This document shows, piece by piece, positions 1 to 8,793 of a DNA stretch of 63,433 nt. The stretch spans positions 1 to 63,433 of IMG/VR virus record IMGVR_UViG_3300044609_000580. The stretch is one strand, 5' to 3'. The stretch is from a virus. The stretch's first letter is position 1. The number at the start of each line of letters is the position of its first letter. The position numbers were made by a program, and so were the translations under genes. The notes beneath the pieces were generated by a model that searched no databases, had not been told where the DNA came from, and saw only the letters and a list, made by a program, of their open reading frames with translations.

Positions 1-108
1 ACCACCTGCTTTAATTTCATCTGTGCCACCGTCGTCTGTCGGAGCCACGAACGATTTTTCCGTTGGTGGCTCCGAAGATCGTGTAATCTTATAACCAAAA
101 ATTTCCAT
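1..108 (-). CDS. 20: Portal vertex protein gp20, N-terminal fragment (runs off window)
   Basis: The first 36 codons of a minus-strand gene are visible, beginning MEIFGYKITR and continuing with VAPTDDGGTDEIKAGG before the window edge. An N-terminus with a short F-G-Y start followed by a P-T-D-D-G stretch is typical of T4-like gp20 portal proteins. It directly follows gp19 (tail tube) in transcription order, as in T4. The portal is the dodecameric ring at the unique capsid vertex through which DNA is packaged and ejected. The rest of the gene lies outside the window. The assignment rests on synteny plus this short N-terminus. Confidence 0.8.
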   Translation of the reverse strand, partial: MEIFGYKITRSSEPPTEKSFVAPTDDGGTDEIKAGG

Positions 109-123
109 AATATTAGATTACTC

Positions 124-642
124 TTAAAGTGTGTTAGTTAGGTAGTGTGAGTAATTGAATGTTACTGTGAACTCTTCGATTACATCATTCTGACCATATT
201 GCAAACCAATTTCCGACATGTTAATCGGGAATGAGTTATACAGTGTGTATTCCATCAGAACTTCATCATTACGATCGAGATGCTGAACGATAATATCTGC
301 TTGATATTCAGTTGGTGTAAGAACACCTGTGTTCAATTCCAGATCATTCATTCCTGTCATCCACTCTTCGAATGGTTTACGGAGCGACATTTCAGTGTCA
401 TTGATGATTGTTACTGTCCACGGATCGAAGATACGCTCACCAGCGAGTTTCACTTCGCGTCCGCGATACTGAACGAGAGTTGGGTTTACTGTTGATGCAG
501 GAAGGGCAGCACCAGTTACCAACAGCGCATATTCTCTATCAGGAACGGATGTTACATATCCAGGCCAGTTGAGTAATACACGGAATTGGTTTGGTCTTGC
601 ACCACCAGCACCTAGTAACCCTTTAAACTTTGAAATATCCAT
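124..642 (-). CDS. 19: Tail tube protein gp19
   Basis: A 172-aa protein beginning MDISKFKGLL, close in length to T4 gp19 (163 aa). It contains the tube-family pattern of an N-terminal segment that fits the pore (NQFRVLLNWPGYV), a central beta-sandwich, and the phrase DPWTVTIINDTEMSLRKPFE common in T4-like tube proteins. It forms the inner tube beneath the contractile sheath. An AGGAGA ribosome site precedes the ATG, and a late-promoter-like AATAAATA box lies about 22 bp upstream. It sits between gp18 and gp20, the canonical T4 order. Confidence 0.93.
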   Translation of the reverse strand: MDISKFKGLLGAGGARPNQFRVLLNWPGYVTSVPDREYALLVTGAALPASTVNPTLVQYRGREVKLAGERIFDPWTVTIINDTEMSLRKPFEEWMTGMNDLELNTGVLTPTEYQADIIVQHLDRNDEVLMEYTLYNSFPINMSEIGLQYGQNDVIEEFTVTFNYSHYLTNTL

Positions 643-663
643 ATTAGATTTCTCCTATAATTC

Positions 664-671
664 TATTTATT
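664..671 (-). promoter_or_regulatory. T4-type late promoter box (variant AATAAATA) for gp19
   Basis: The minus strand reads AATAAATA, one base off the T4 late consensus TATAAATA. It lies in the short gap between gp18 and gp19, followed by a leader with a Shine-Dalgarno sequence. The same variant recurs upstream of gp4, supporting it as a functional form in this phage. Confidence 0.6.
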
Positions 672-678
672 CGGGTTA

Positions 679-2352
679 TTAGGCACCAACTTCTTCGAAC
701 GATACCGAGGTACGTGTTGCGATGAAGTTTAGGTAGATGAAGTTGATTGACTTAGCAGGTTTGATGTAGATATCTGCAACAAACTCATTACGGTCAATTA
801 CTTCGCCAGTGTTATTTGATTCGTCGCAAACGACACGGAAGTCATATATACCACGACGACCACGAACATCGCGGAGGAATGGTTCAACTAGTGACTTGAA
901 CTGCGAACGAGTGAAGACATCGTTGAATTCGAACAACTGGAACTTAGCAGCAGTCGCGATTGCCTTCTCAAGAACGATGAACAGACGACGAACATTGATA
1001 CGATCGAATGCCGATGGTTTCGCAAGAAGTGTCTTGTCACCATAAAGAACAACACCCTGTCCTGGGAATGATACAACTGGGTTGACACCATTCTTGTAAA
1101 GAGTATCGCGGTCTGTTTGGTTTGGCGAATACAGAAGTTTCACGCAGTTCTTGATTGCGCCACGATTGAAACCAGCAGGCGACCACCATGGATCGTTGGT
1201 ATTGTCAGTACGTGCGCATAGACCTGCAGTATCAGCATTCAAAGGAATATTGATATATGTGTCATTATACTTGTCGTATTGAACCTTCCAACCTGAATCC
1301 ATAACAGCGTATGAAGTCGAACGATCGAGAGTTGTATTTCTGTATGTTACGATGTCATCTGCTTCATCACCAGCATTGTTTTGAACTGCTGCAAGTGGTG
1401 GTGAAAGGAAAACAACACAGTCAAGACGATCAAGGACAACGTTGTCGATCACGTGCTGAGCGACAGCAACAGCATGTCCACCAGTCAGAAGAAGCGAAAC
1501 GTCAACAAGTTCCTTGTTAGCAAACAGATCGTAACCTGTTTGAAGGTCACCAGAAGATGGAGCAGCATCAACACCACTTGTGAGAGAAACGTTTTCTGGT
1601 GCATTCAGTCCGACAAATGCGCCTGCAACTGCTGCTGTTGATCCCCAATCAGTCATCGATGATGGGTGATCCATCCACCAAATATATTTTGATTGTGCGT
1701 TAATTACGTTCTTATAGTAGTTCGAAGAACCATCAGAATTCTTAGCATCAGATGCCTTAGAAACGAATGGGAACTTTTCTAGAACAGTACCAGCAACACC
1801 AGTAAATGCGCCATCTTCATCGACAACAATTACGTGGACTTCATCACCAGATGAATTGTAATTTGCTGCATATTCAGAGGTTCCTGGAGCACCATCAAAC
1901 TGTGCAACGTATGACCATTCACCGAATGTTGCAGCATCAGCAATACCAACCTTCAGAGAATTACCAATAGCTCCTGGATACTTGGCCGCCCAAGTTCCTA
2001 CTGCTGCTTCGCCTGCAGCATAAGATGCATCATATACATCTTGATTGTTAATCGCAATTGCCGTACCTGTTGAAACAGCATTTCTTGCTGCTGTGCCAAC
2101 TGTGCGAACTAGTTGCAGGTTGTTGCCGTAACCAAGAAAGTTAGCAGCAGTGTGGAAGTGAACTGTTGTTGTGCTTGTTGGTTTACCAAACTCGCGAACG
2201 AGTTGGTTTTCTGACGAAATTGTTTGAATTTCGTTTACAGGTCCCCAGAGGAAGTAACCAGCGTACCCACCAGCAGAACTTGAGACTGCTGGTACGACGC
2301 TAGTTAGATCCTTTTCAGTAACTAGGACTCCTGGCGATAATTGAAATGCCAT
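679..2352 (-). CDS. 18: Contractile tail sheath protein gp18
   Basis: A 557-aa protein from the start MAFQLSPGVLVTEKDLT; an upstream in-frame ATG at 2382 exists, but the 2352 ATG has an AAGGAGAA ribosome site. The N-terminus (F-x-x-SPGV-x-x-x-E-x-D-x-T) and the C-terminal region with DRINVRRLFIVLEKAI, FEFND and GRRGIYDFRVVCDE are hallmarks of myovirus sheath proteins. It is somewhat shorter than T4 gp18 (659 aa), as in marine relatives. It polymerises around the gp19 tube and contracts on infection. A perfect late-promoter box lies about 58 bp upstream. Confidence 0.96.
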   Translation of the reverse strand: MAFQLSPGVLVTEKDLTSVVPAVSSSAGGYAGYFLWGPVNEIQTISSENQLVREFGKPTSTTTVHFHTAANFLGYGNNLQLVRTVGTAARNAVSTGTAIAINNQDVYDASYAAGEAAVGTWAAKYPGAIGNSLKVGIADAATFGEWSYVAQFDGAPGTSEYAANYNSSGDEVHVIVVDEDGAFTGVAGTVLEKFPFVSKASDAKNSDGSSNYYKNVINAQSKYIWWMDHPSSMTDWGSTAAVAGAFVGLNAPENVSLTSGVDAAPSSGDLQTGYDLFANKELVDVSLLLTGGHAVAVAQHVIDNVVLDRLDCVVFLSPPLAAVQNNAGDEADDIVTYRNTTLDRSTSYAVMDSGWKVQYDKYNDTYINIPLNADTAGLCARTDNTNDPWWSPAGFNRGAIKNCVKLLYSPNQTDRDTLYKNGVNPVVSFPGQGVVLYGDKTLLAKPSAFDRINVRRLFIVLEKAIATAAKFQLFEFNDVFTRSQFKSLVEPFLRDVRGRRGIYDFRVVCDESNNTGEVIDRNEFVADIYIKPAKSINFIYLNFIATRTSVSFEEVGA

Positions 2353-2409
2353 TTTCTTCTCCTTGTATATAAAAACTGACAAAAACCACTGTCTTTTTGC
2401 TTATAAGGT

Positions 2410-2417
2410 TATTTATA
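2410..2417 (-). promoter_or_regulatory. T4-type late promoter TATAAATA for gp18
   Basis: A perfect TATAAATA on the minus strand, in the gap between gp17 and gp18 and followed by a roughly 50-nt leader containing the gp18 ribosome site. Its position and orientation suit strong late expression of the major sheath protein. Confidence 0.8.
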
Positions 2418-2428
2418 AAATGCTTACT

Positions 2429-4063
2429 TTACATCCAACCACGTTTAACGGTCTTAGTATCGACTGACCATAGGTCTCCACTATCAACAAAAAACTCTTC
2501 TTCAGTGCCATTTACTATCAAACCAAATGGTGTCAGTTCTTCTTCTATCTGTTTCATCTGACCATCATATAACTTCTTTCTAATATCAATATCTGTCAGA
2601 TCTGTGAAATATGTGTTGCTGGTTACCCAAGCAAACAGTACTAAACTCATCACCAAGTCATCAAAATATCCTTCGTCTGCCATCCAAGTTCCCATCTTTT
2701 CAATAAAGGTAGAGAATTCTGAGATGGTATCCGCATCAAAAATCAGTAACTTCTTTTCTTCCATCAGGGATTTTAGTGTAAAACAACCTTGCCTTTTTAC
2801 TTGCTTAGTCATTCGAACACCCATTTGGGTTGCTCTACCGAAACCTGGAGAAAGATATTGTTTATTCGTATCCTTCGACGTTGTTAAAATATTATCATAT
2901 TCTAATTCTGAATGCAAAATATCAGCGACTTGCTGACCCATGTCATTAATTTCAATCATCACATATGCATTATTAAAATCTCTCGCCACCTTATTTACAA
3001 TGTTAGGATAAAGCATTGGTGGTATTTTATTATTGCGGTATTTAGCGACGAGTTTATAGGGAACAGAGGTTGCGTCAAGCACAGTGAACGCAGAATAGTC
3101 GCCACCAATACCTCTTGCCGTATCAACACCCATAACATAAGTATGCTCTGGGATGGGATCTTCGAAGATATCTAGACCATCTTTCATGTATATAGGGTCA
3201 ATAGAACTCATCGCTCCAAGAGTATGTGCGTTGATCAGAGTGTTACTCGAACCAAGGAAATTACACAGAACTTCTTGGTTGAACTTGAGTTCCCCGAGCA
3301 TCTTGAGTTGCTCTTCTGCCCATGCTTCGTCGCGTCCTGGGATTTCAGTGTATGGAATGAACATTGGTTCAAATCCGTTGACACCCTTTTCCGCTTCGTT
3401 CCAGAATTTCCAGAAGTGGTTATACCCCAGAGGTGTAGAAGTCAATAGAATCTTTGTAGTTTGACCAGCAGAAATTGTAGGATAAACTGAAGCGAAGAAC
3501 TGCTCGGCGACCGTGTTTGGAATAATCGCTGCTTCGTCGATATACAACCAGTTAACCGACTTACCACGAATACCAGAGGCAGTCGTAGCAGCAGTAAATA
3601 CCTTGGATCCGTTTTCTAATTCAACGTCACCCTTGTTCCAAGTCTTAACGCCTTGCTGCATCCAGAGAGGCAAGTTCTCAAACATACCTTGATAACGATT
3701 CATGACTTCGCGAGCAGCAGAAGTCTTGTTCGCAAGAATAGCAACAGTTTTTGCATCTTGGAACAGTGTATACCACAAGATACAAGCAGCAGATGTAATA
3801 GTCTTACCCTGCTGGCGACCCTCCATGAGAATCGCTTTACGATTGTCTAGGATGTGGTGGACTTTGCGCTTCTGACATTCATAGAGTTTGAATGGAATAA
3901 GACCTTCGTCCAGCGAAACAATCATACAATAATTTTCAATGAAGTAAATTGGATCTTCCTCGCATAATGCGAGTTCTGTCAATTGCTCCGGAGTAAAATT
4001 ATGTTTGTATCCGATCGGTTTTAAATTAATATTACCGTGATACGAGGATTCCTCAACTATCAT
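2429..4063 (-). CDS. 17: Terminase large subunit gp17
   Basis: A 544-aa packaging motor ATPase/nuclease. Visible motifs are Walker A GRQQGKT (residues 82-88), Walker B WLYIDEAA (about 172-179), coupling motif TST (208-210), and the start of the RNase H-like nuclease with GVDTARGIGGDYSAF (Asp at about 314). The N-terminal part carries the Q-motif region around residues 60-66. It hydrolyses ATP to pump DNA through the gp20 portal and cuts headful lengths. It is slightly shorter than T4 gp17 (610 aa). It overlaps the end of gp16 by 11 bp, implying coupled translation. Confidence 0.97.
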   Translation of the reverse strand: MIVEESSYHGNINLKPIGYKHNFTPEQLTELALCEEDPIYFIENYCMIVSLDEGLIPFKLYECQKRKVHHILDNRKAILMEGRQQGKTITSAACILWYTLFQDAKTVAILANKTSAAREVMNRYQGMFENLPLWMQQGVKTWNKGDVELENGSKVFTAATTASGIRGKSVNWLYIDEAAIIPNTVAEQFFASVYPTISAGQTTKILLTSTPLGYNHFWKFWNEAEKGVNGFEPMFIPYTEIPGRDEAWAEEQLKMLGELKFNQEVLCNFLGSSNTLINAHTLGAMSSIDPIYMKDGLDIFEDPIPEHTYVMGVDTARGIGGDYSAFTVLDATSVPYKLVAKYRNNKIPPMLYPNIVNKVARDFNNAYVMIEINDMGQQVADILHSELEYDNILTTSKDTNKQYLSPGFGRATQMGVRMTKQVKRQGCFTLKSLMEEKKLLIFDADTISEFSTFIEKMGTWMADEGYFDDLVMSLVLFAWVTSNTYFTDLTDIDIRKKLYDGQMKQIEEELTPFGLIVNGTEEEFFVDSGDLWSVDTKTVKRGWM

Positions 4064-4544
4064 GTTCTATTACTTTTGCTTTCTCTGCTTTCAACGCCTT
4101 GAGTAAATCCTGGGTGCTACCAGAAAAGATAATATTATTCTGCGTGTCGATTTGCTGAGTTTTCTTGTTATCATCCTGCAGAATTTTTTTCTTTTTTGCT
4201 TGTAGATCCAATAGATCCTTCGCAGTATCACCAGTTGTTTTGATCAACTGCCCGACTACTTCATAAGCACGAGGACTGTCACTTGCGAGAGCGACATTTA
4301 ACATGCCCTCTAATGCTTTTTGACTAGTCCCAATCAACTCATTGAGTTTATTTCTTGCATTGTTATAGTCATCTTCGATATCATTACCCGTGGATTCTAT
4401 AATTGCTGGAACTGAGGATGTAGTTGTGGTCGCTGGGAGAACTTCTACCTCAATTACTTCAATTGTTTCTTCGGGGATCTTTGTTGTTTCGGTTCCGAAA
4501 AGATCATCGAGATCTTGATAATTACCCTTGTTCATAGAATTCAT
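4053..4544 (-). CDS. 16: Terminase small subunit gp16
   Basis: A 163-aa protein from the ATG at 4544, chosen because GGAG lies 7 nt upstream; an ATG at 4559 is also in frame. The core IEDDYNNARNKLNEL followed by SDSPRAYEVV matches the T4 gp16 signature (L-E-D-D-Y and D-S-P-R-x-x-E-V). The C-terminal half is Lys-rich and helical, ending with the NIIFSGSTQDLL segment that corresponds to the T4 NATVFMGSPTDL motif. It forms the oligomeric regulator that recognises DNA and stimulates gp17. It overlaps gp15 upstream and gp17 downstream. Confidence 0.93.
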   Translation of the reverse strand: MNSMNKGNYQDLDDLFGTETTKIPEETIEVIEVEVLPATTTTSSVPAIIESTGNDIEDDYNNARNKLNELIGTSQKALEGMLNVALASDSPRAYEVVGQLIKTTGDTAKDLLDLQAKKKKILQDDNKKTQQIDTQNNIIFSGSTQDLLKALKAEKAKVIEHDS

Positions 4545-5295
4545 CGAATTGCTCCACATAATCCCAATCGTCAGTCACCGCAGCAGTATCTGGATTTGTT
4601 GTTACTTGATATTTTTGTTCATAATTTGGTTGCTCAATATCTGTATATGTATTCGCAATCGCAGTTCGGATAATTCCTTGCTGCTCGACTGGACCATAAA
4701 GATTCAACCCAAGCGTAAAGTTTAGCGTCCAAACAATTGAACGTCTTTGCATGTAGTCGCCAGCATAATCATCCTCATAATTAATAGAATCGAGAATTAT
4801 CTGAAGGTCTCTCTTAATACCCATTGAAGGAATATCGGATACGGTAACACAGAAGTCAGGATTGAAGAACGGAATTATTTGTTCGATAATTTGTAAACCA
4901 TCGTCTTGATTCTTTGCCATTGCATACAATGAAATATTCATATCATATGGTGTGCTGGTGAATTGAGTTCGCAGTACGTTAGGGTCGTCACCCTGACCAA
5001 CTGCCACGTTCTTTGTCAACAAGTTAATTTTTCTCGCAGGATTATATTGTAATCCCGTAATCTCGAAACCCATTCGCGGCAGAATAATTGCTGCTGCTTG
5101 GGTTGTAGTTGATGGAACTTCTGCGATACGAGCAAGAAACTTATTTTTTGGTGAATATGCTAAAGGAACACGAACAGATTGCACGACTTCTTGATCAGAA
5201 TTGTATCTCTTAACTGAGATCTGATTGAAGATTGTGCCGAAAGCAATAATTGCTTTTCTAATGTGTTGGTGATAGAAGTGTTGACGTAAAAACAT
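4522..5295 (-). CDS. 15: Proximal tail sheath stabilisation protein gp15
   Basis: A 257-aa protein matching T4 gp15 (272 aa) over its length. Shared features are an aromatic N-terminus (FYHQHIRKAIIAFGTIFN), RVPLAYSPKNKFLARI, ILPRMGF, the Y-N-P-A-R-K-x-N segment, IIEQIIPFFNPDF and RRSIVWTLNF. gp15 forms the hexameric terminator at the top of the sheath and connects the tail to the neck. Its start overlaps the gp14 stop (TAATG). In some marine phage annotations this family is called gp3. Confidence 0.93.
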   Translation of the reverse strand: MFLRQHFYHQHIRKAIIAFGTIFNQISVKRYNSDQEVVQSVRVPLAYSPKNKFLARIAEVPSTTTQAAAIILPRMGFEITGLQYNPARKINLLTKNVAVGQGDDPNVLRTQFTSTPYDMNISLYAMAKNQDDGLQIIEQIIPFFNPDFCVTVSDIPSMGIKRDLQIILDSINYEDDYAGDYMQRRSIVWTLNFTLGLNLYGPVEQQGIIRTAIANTYTDIEQPNYEQKYQVTTNPDTAAVTDDWDYVEQFDEFYEQG

Positions 5296-6041
5296 TATGC
5301 TCTTTTCTGTACCTCACCGAATGGATTGAATGCCGTGAAGTCTAGAATGCCTTCTGCTTCTACCTCGAATTCATCATTGTCTGCTTGCTTATCAGTATCT
5401 GCTGTAGCATATACCTCTAGGATAATTGAATCGTCACTATTGTTTAGAACCAAATCACCTGACTGCATTAACAGTTGGAATCTGTAAACGTCTTGACTTG
5501 ATGTGTCCGTAATTGAATCAATTTCTGCAATTCCAGTATCGATTCTTTCCGAACTGAATTCGAATACATCACACTGCAGTTTAAACGTGTATATCTTACC
5601 AAGTTGGTAAAACGGATTCAAGAAGTCGACATACTTGATTACGAAAAATGTTTTGGTTTTCGAGAAGTAAAGTAGGTCGCCTTCTGCTGGACGATCGGGT
5701 AGTTGAACAGTTGCATTCTGAGCAACACCTTCTTCCCAACGCCTCTTAGCAACTACGAATGTTGCTGAAGATCTAAACTCAAACCCGAACTTAGTAAATA
5801 GTTCGCCTTCACCTTCGAATCCTTGGACGTTCTCGAGATACATTTCAAGTGGATATGCTTGATCAAAATACTGAAGCGCATCCTCGCCGAGTATTCCATC
5901 TAGATTGCCTGTTTGTCTTGGTAAATAGTAAACGTCATGTCCGTAGATCTTCAAACTTTCAATGACAAGATCTTCCACCAAACGTTGTTCGTTTGTGGTT
6001 CCAGATGTATTACCAGATTGAAAGTAGAAGTTCGTTGGCAT
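5295..6041 (-). CDS. 14: Neck protein gp14
   Basis: A 248-aa protein, similar in length to T4 gp14 (256 aa). Recognisable segments are EDLVIESLKIYGHDVYYLPR, a GEDALQYFDQAYPLEMYL stretch and EGEGELFTKFGFEF, which parallel T4 gp14 (Y-Y-V-P-R, F-G-E-D-L and the E-G-Y-E-G region), then GDLLYFSKTKTFFVIKYVDFLNPFYQLG. gp14 forms the head-tail neck with gp13. It sits between gp13 and gp15 with a 1-bp overlap downstream, consistent with a single operon. Confidence 0.93.
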   Translation of the reverse strand: MPTNFYFQSGNTSGTTNEQRLVEDLVIESLKIYGHDVYYLPRQTGNLDGILGEDALQYFDQAYPLEMYLENVQGFEGEGELFTKFGFEFRSSATFVVAKRRWEEGVAQNATVQLPDRPAEGDLLYFSKTKTFFVIKYVDFLNPFYQLGKIYTFKLQCDVFEFSSERIDTGIAEIDSITDTSSQDVYRFQLLMQSGDLVLNNSDDSIILEVYATADTDKQADNDEFEVEAEGILDFTAFNPFGEVQKRA

Positions 6042-6044
6042 GTC

Positions 6045-7013
6045 TTATCCAACCATGAAGTCTATTGGCAACTCTGACTTTAATTGCATTTCGTTTTCGA
6101 TTGTTGCGATTTCTTCGACTGCTTCTTCGTAGATCTCTTTACCGTTTAGAATGACACCTCCTGGAAGTTGGATCCCACCAAACTTCTTCATGTTCTCTCC
6201 CCATTGACGTTTGATCAATGCAGTTGAATAACGTTTTAGGAACATGTCATCATAGACTTGTGTATATGTTGATGGGTCTAGGATACGATAGCATTCAACG
6301 ACAATAAAATCATCAGGATTTAATACTTCTTCCCAATTCATATCAATATACATCTTGTCCATTTTACGATTGTATTTGAATGACCGATCGCCAACCAGAA
6401 GCATATCAAGCATAGATAGATGCTGTTGAACTTGGGTGTAGTAAACCATGTCAGCAGAGAGCAAGTTATACATGTCATTTAAGCGGAACTGATAGATAAG
6501 ATCGAACATGTTGTTGCGATTGTTCATACCAGAACTTGGACCATTGACAGGTAGAACACGGATAACACCAATTACCGAATCTGGAAGTGGAAGATAACCG
6601 TTTTGAATGTCTCCTGCAGTATAGAAATTAGTTGCTGCGAGTGCTCTACTGAATCCCGAGGTAGATCCAGTTACAGTTTCACCTGCTGTAAATGCGCCCT
6701 TTACGTTGGTTATTCTTGCGGTAGTTCCGGATAATGTATATAAGATACATGTTGCACCTGAGGTGTTACCGACTAACATCTCGTTGTTTTCAAACGATGG
6801 CGATGATAATCCTGAGAATTTTAGTTCTGCGGTTGTAACTTTGTGTGTTAGGTAGAGTCTCTCGACACCGTCGAAGTGATACTCTTGAAAATATTGTAAT
6901 GCGTCATCGATACGATCTTCTACTTGATCATCGTCTACATTAATTTCGATTACTGGAAATCCGAGTCTGCGGAGACAGTAATCTATTAAACCTTGCCTTG
7001 AAGAAATTGCCAT
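6045..7013 (-). CDS. 13: Neck protein gp13 with an inserted beta-rich segment
   Basis: A 322-aa neck protein. The N-terminus SRQGLIDYCLRRLGFPVI, the acidic DDALQYFQEYHFDG, the central NMFDLIYQFRLNDMYNL and the C-terminal WGENMKKFGGIQLPGG are characteristic of T4-like gp13. Residues about 63-132 form a Gly/Ser/Thr-rich beta segment (with FTAGETVTGSTSG) that I do not recall in T4 gp13 (309 aa); similar short modules occur in the baseplate proteins here. It has an AGAGGAC ribosome site and a perfect late-promoter box just upstream, making it the likely first gene of the neck/terminase operon. Confidence 0.92.
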   Translation of the reverse strand: MAISSRQGLIDYCLRRLGFPVIEINVDDDQVEDRIDDALQYFQEYHFDGVERLYLTHKVTTAELKFSGLSSPSFENNEMLVGNTSGATCILYTLSGTTARITNVKGAFTAGETVTGSTSGFSRALAATNFYTAGDIQNGYLPLPDSVIGVIRVLPVNGPSSGMNNRNNMFDLIYQFRLNDMYNLLSADMVYYTQVQQHLSMLDMLLVGDRSFKYNRKMDKMYIDMNWEEVLNPDDFIVVECYRILDPSTYTQVYDDMFLKRYSTALIKRQWGENMKKFGGIQLPGGVILNGKEIYEEAVEEIATIENEMQLKSELPIDFMVG

Positions 7014-7032
7014 ATCTTGTCCTCTTTGGGAC

Positions 7033-7040
7033 TATTTATA
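7033..7040 (-). promoter_or_regulatory. T4-type late promoter TATAAATA for the gp13-gp17 operon
   Basis: A perfect TATAAATA on the minus strand 20 bp before the gp13 start, followed by a leader containing AGAGGAC. It overlaps the stop codon of the preceding 80-aa gene. Confidence 0.8.
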
Positions 7041-7278
7041 ATGTACCCATGTCATACACTGCAGGATTCACTCCTGCGATGTCACCGAGATCGATTGTTT
7101 CTGGAATTGTAAAGAATTCTGGATTGTATCCACCGACTTCAATGATACTTCCATCAGTTTTTTTAGAATACAGCGCCCCATCTGCTAAGTTTACTGCAAG
7201 TTCTCCAACTGCAATATCAACTGCTGTGGGAATTGCTCCTGTGGTTTCGCTTCTCTTGAGTTGAATGACTGTTGACAT
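7036..7278 (-). CDS. Small tail-fibre-type N-domain protein (80 aa)
   Basis: An 80-aa protein whose start MSTVIQLKRSET, followed by D-I-A-V-G-E-L-A-V-N and LYSKKTDGSI, matches the short beta-rich N-terminal module seen at the front of many phage fibre, tropism-determinant and decoration proteins. Here the module stands nearly alone. The 119-aa gene at 8753-9112 has the same module (VKRSET, DLAVGELAVNL, YSKKTDGT), so the two are paralogues. It is probably a virion tail component; the exact role is unknown. Confidence 0.7.
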   Translation of the reverse strand: MSTVIQLKRSETTGAIPTAVDIAVGELAVNLADGALYSKKTDGSIIEVGGYNPEFFTIPETIDLGDIAGVNPAVYDMGTL

Positions 7279-7279
7279 A

Positions 7280-8524
7280 TTAATTCAATAGAGTCCCTGC
7301 TGCATTGTAAACATTAATGCGGAAATATGCGCTTGAGTTGCCATCCAGTAGATCGGCGTCTAGTCCTGAACCTGCACCATCGACTGTCTTAATTGCATCA
7401 AGCATATTAGTTGCGGTGAATGCACCACCTAGAGAAACTGCAGTGCCTGCTAAAGTGATGCTGCTGTTGGTTAGTTTGCTGTTTGCAATCGAACCAGCAA
7501 GCATAGCGTTGGTAACTGTGCCAGTATCGGTGGTATAAACACCGTTAGTTACTGTTGACGCATTACCAGTTAGAGCACCAACGAACGAAGTTGAGGTGAC
7601 TGAAGAAAGTCCAGCGAAGGTTGTCACAGTTCCGCCGAGACTTACATCGGTCGAACCAATTGTAACTTTGCTGTTTGTCAGAGATGAATTAGCAATGTTC
7701 GATAATGTGTTAGATGAACCGCTGATTGTTTTATTGGTTAATGTTTGAGTCGCTGTGGTACCAACAACTGGAATATAGTTAGTTCCGTCTACTGTATATT
7801 CCCAAACATCAGTAGTTTCATTCCATTGAAATACGACATTTGTAGAAGATCCACGCTCAATTTCGATACCAGCATTTTGACTTGGTGTGCTAGTTTCATT
7901 ACTGTTCAGTAAGATAATATTATCGGCAAGATTAATAGTTTCGGTATTTACTGTGGTTGTAGTTCCAGAAACCGTTAGATTACCGCTAACAGTTAAATCG
8001 TTGAATGTAACATTAGACCCAGTTCCAACTGCCTGACCAATAGCAACTTGACCATTGGTAATAGTAACACCAGTTCCAGCGCTGAAGTGAGCACGAACAT
8101 CTGTTGCACTCGGACCAGTATAAGTGATTACACCAGTGCTAGAGTTGTATGCAAGCGATCCATCGCCGCCGCTGTCTGTTACAGATACAGCACCACGTGC
8201 AAGAGCATCTGTATACTGTGTGATTGTTGTTGCGATAGCGCCTGAGGAGATCGTAATACCAGTACCTGCACTAAATGCATCTCTTGCTCTTGTATTCGTA
8301 AAGTAGAGGTTCGTCGAACCTTCTGTAATCTCGTCGCTGTTATCTTTGGTTTGAATTTGCGAAGTAACATATGCTTCTGTTGCCAGAGGTTTACCACCTG
8401 CAGTGGTACCATCATGAACAACTACTGTATCTTTTGTTGTATCGACAGTGACTTCGCCAACAGCACCCGTGAAGGACGAGTGTTGGACGGTAGTTCCTCT
8501 TCTAAGTTGTAAAATCGTTGCCAT
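7280..8524 (-). CDS. Tail fibre-like structural protein (414 aa)
   Basis: A 414-aa Ser/Thr/Gly-rich protein. It opens with the fibre N-module MATILQLRRGTTVQH, then VGEVTVDTTKDTVVVHDGT, followed by long low-complexity beta-repeat sequence (NDLTVSGNLTVSG, TNKTISGSSNTLSNI) typical of trimeric phage fibres. The C-terminus VYNAAGTLLN resembles that of the 160-aa protein at 21961 (VYDSSGNRLN), suggesting a shared end segment. It probably encodes a fibre or whisker-like appendage involved in host contact. No chaperone domain or catalytic motif is visible. Confidence 0.75.
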   Translation of the reverse strand: MATILQLRRGTTVQHSSFTGAVGEVTVDTTKDTVVVHDGTTAGGKPLATEAYVTSQIQTKDNSDEITEGSTNLYFTNTRARDAFSAGTGITISSGAIATTITQYTDALARGAVSVTDSGGDGSLAYNSSTGVITYTGPSATDVRAHFSAGTGVTITNGQVAIGQAVGTGSNVTFNDLTVSGNLTVSGTTTTVNTETINLADNIILLNSNETSTPSQNAGIEIERGSSTNVVFQWNETTDVWEYTVDGTNYIPVVGTTATQTLTNKTISGSSNTLSNIANSSLTNSKVTIGSTDVSLGGTVTTFAGLSSVTSTSFVGALTGNASTVTNGVYTTDTGTVTNAMLAGSIANSKLTNSSITLAGTAVSLGGAFTATNMLDAIKTVDGAGSGLDADLLDGNSSAYFRINVYNAAGTLLN

Positions 8525-8547
8525 TTTTATCTCCTAATCCACCCTAT

Positions 8548-8793
8548 TTAGGTATATGTTCCACCATCGAGAATGGCGCCATTTTCAATATTTTCTAAAG
8601 ACGCTTTTAGAAGTTCGTGCCCCCCAGCAGTAGATCCATCATGCACCCTCACTGACCAGTTAGTTGTATCTACAGTAATTTCCGCTTCTGCACCAGTAAA
8701 ATTTTGATGCTGCACCGAAGTACCTCTTCTCAATTTGACTCTTGCTGCCACGTTAAATGCTCCCGTAATCGATTGAGTTGTACTCGAAAACAT
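8548..8793 (-). CDS. Small fibre-module protein (81 aa)
   Basis: An 81-aa protein with the module KLRRGTSVQHQNFTGAEAEI followed by VDTTNWSVRVHDGSTAGG, nearly the same as the N-terminus of the 414-aa fibre protein at 7280-8524. It ends ILDGGTYT, matching the IDGGTY tails of the genes at 9418 and 11143. It overlaps the upstream 119-aa gene by 41 bp. It looks like a fibre N-module joined directly to the common tail, without a shaft. Probable virion protein, function unknown. Confidence 0.62.
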   Translation of the reverse strand: MFSSTTQSITGAFNVAARVKLRRGTSVQHQNFTGAEAEITVDTTNWSVRVHDGSTAGGHELLKASLENIENGAILDGGTYT

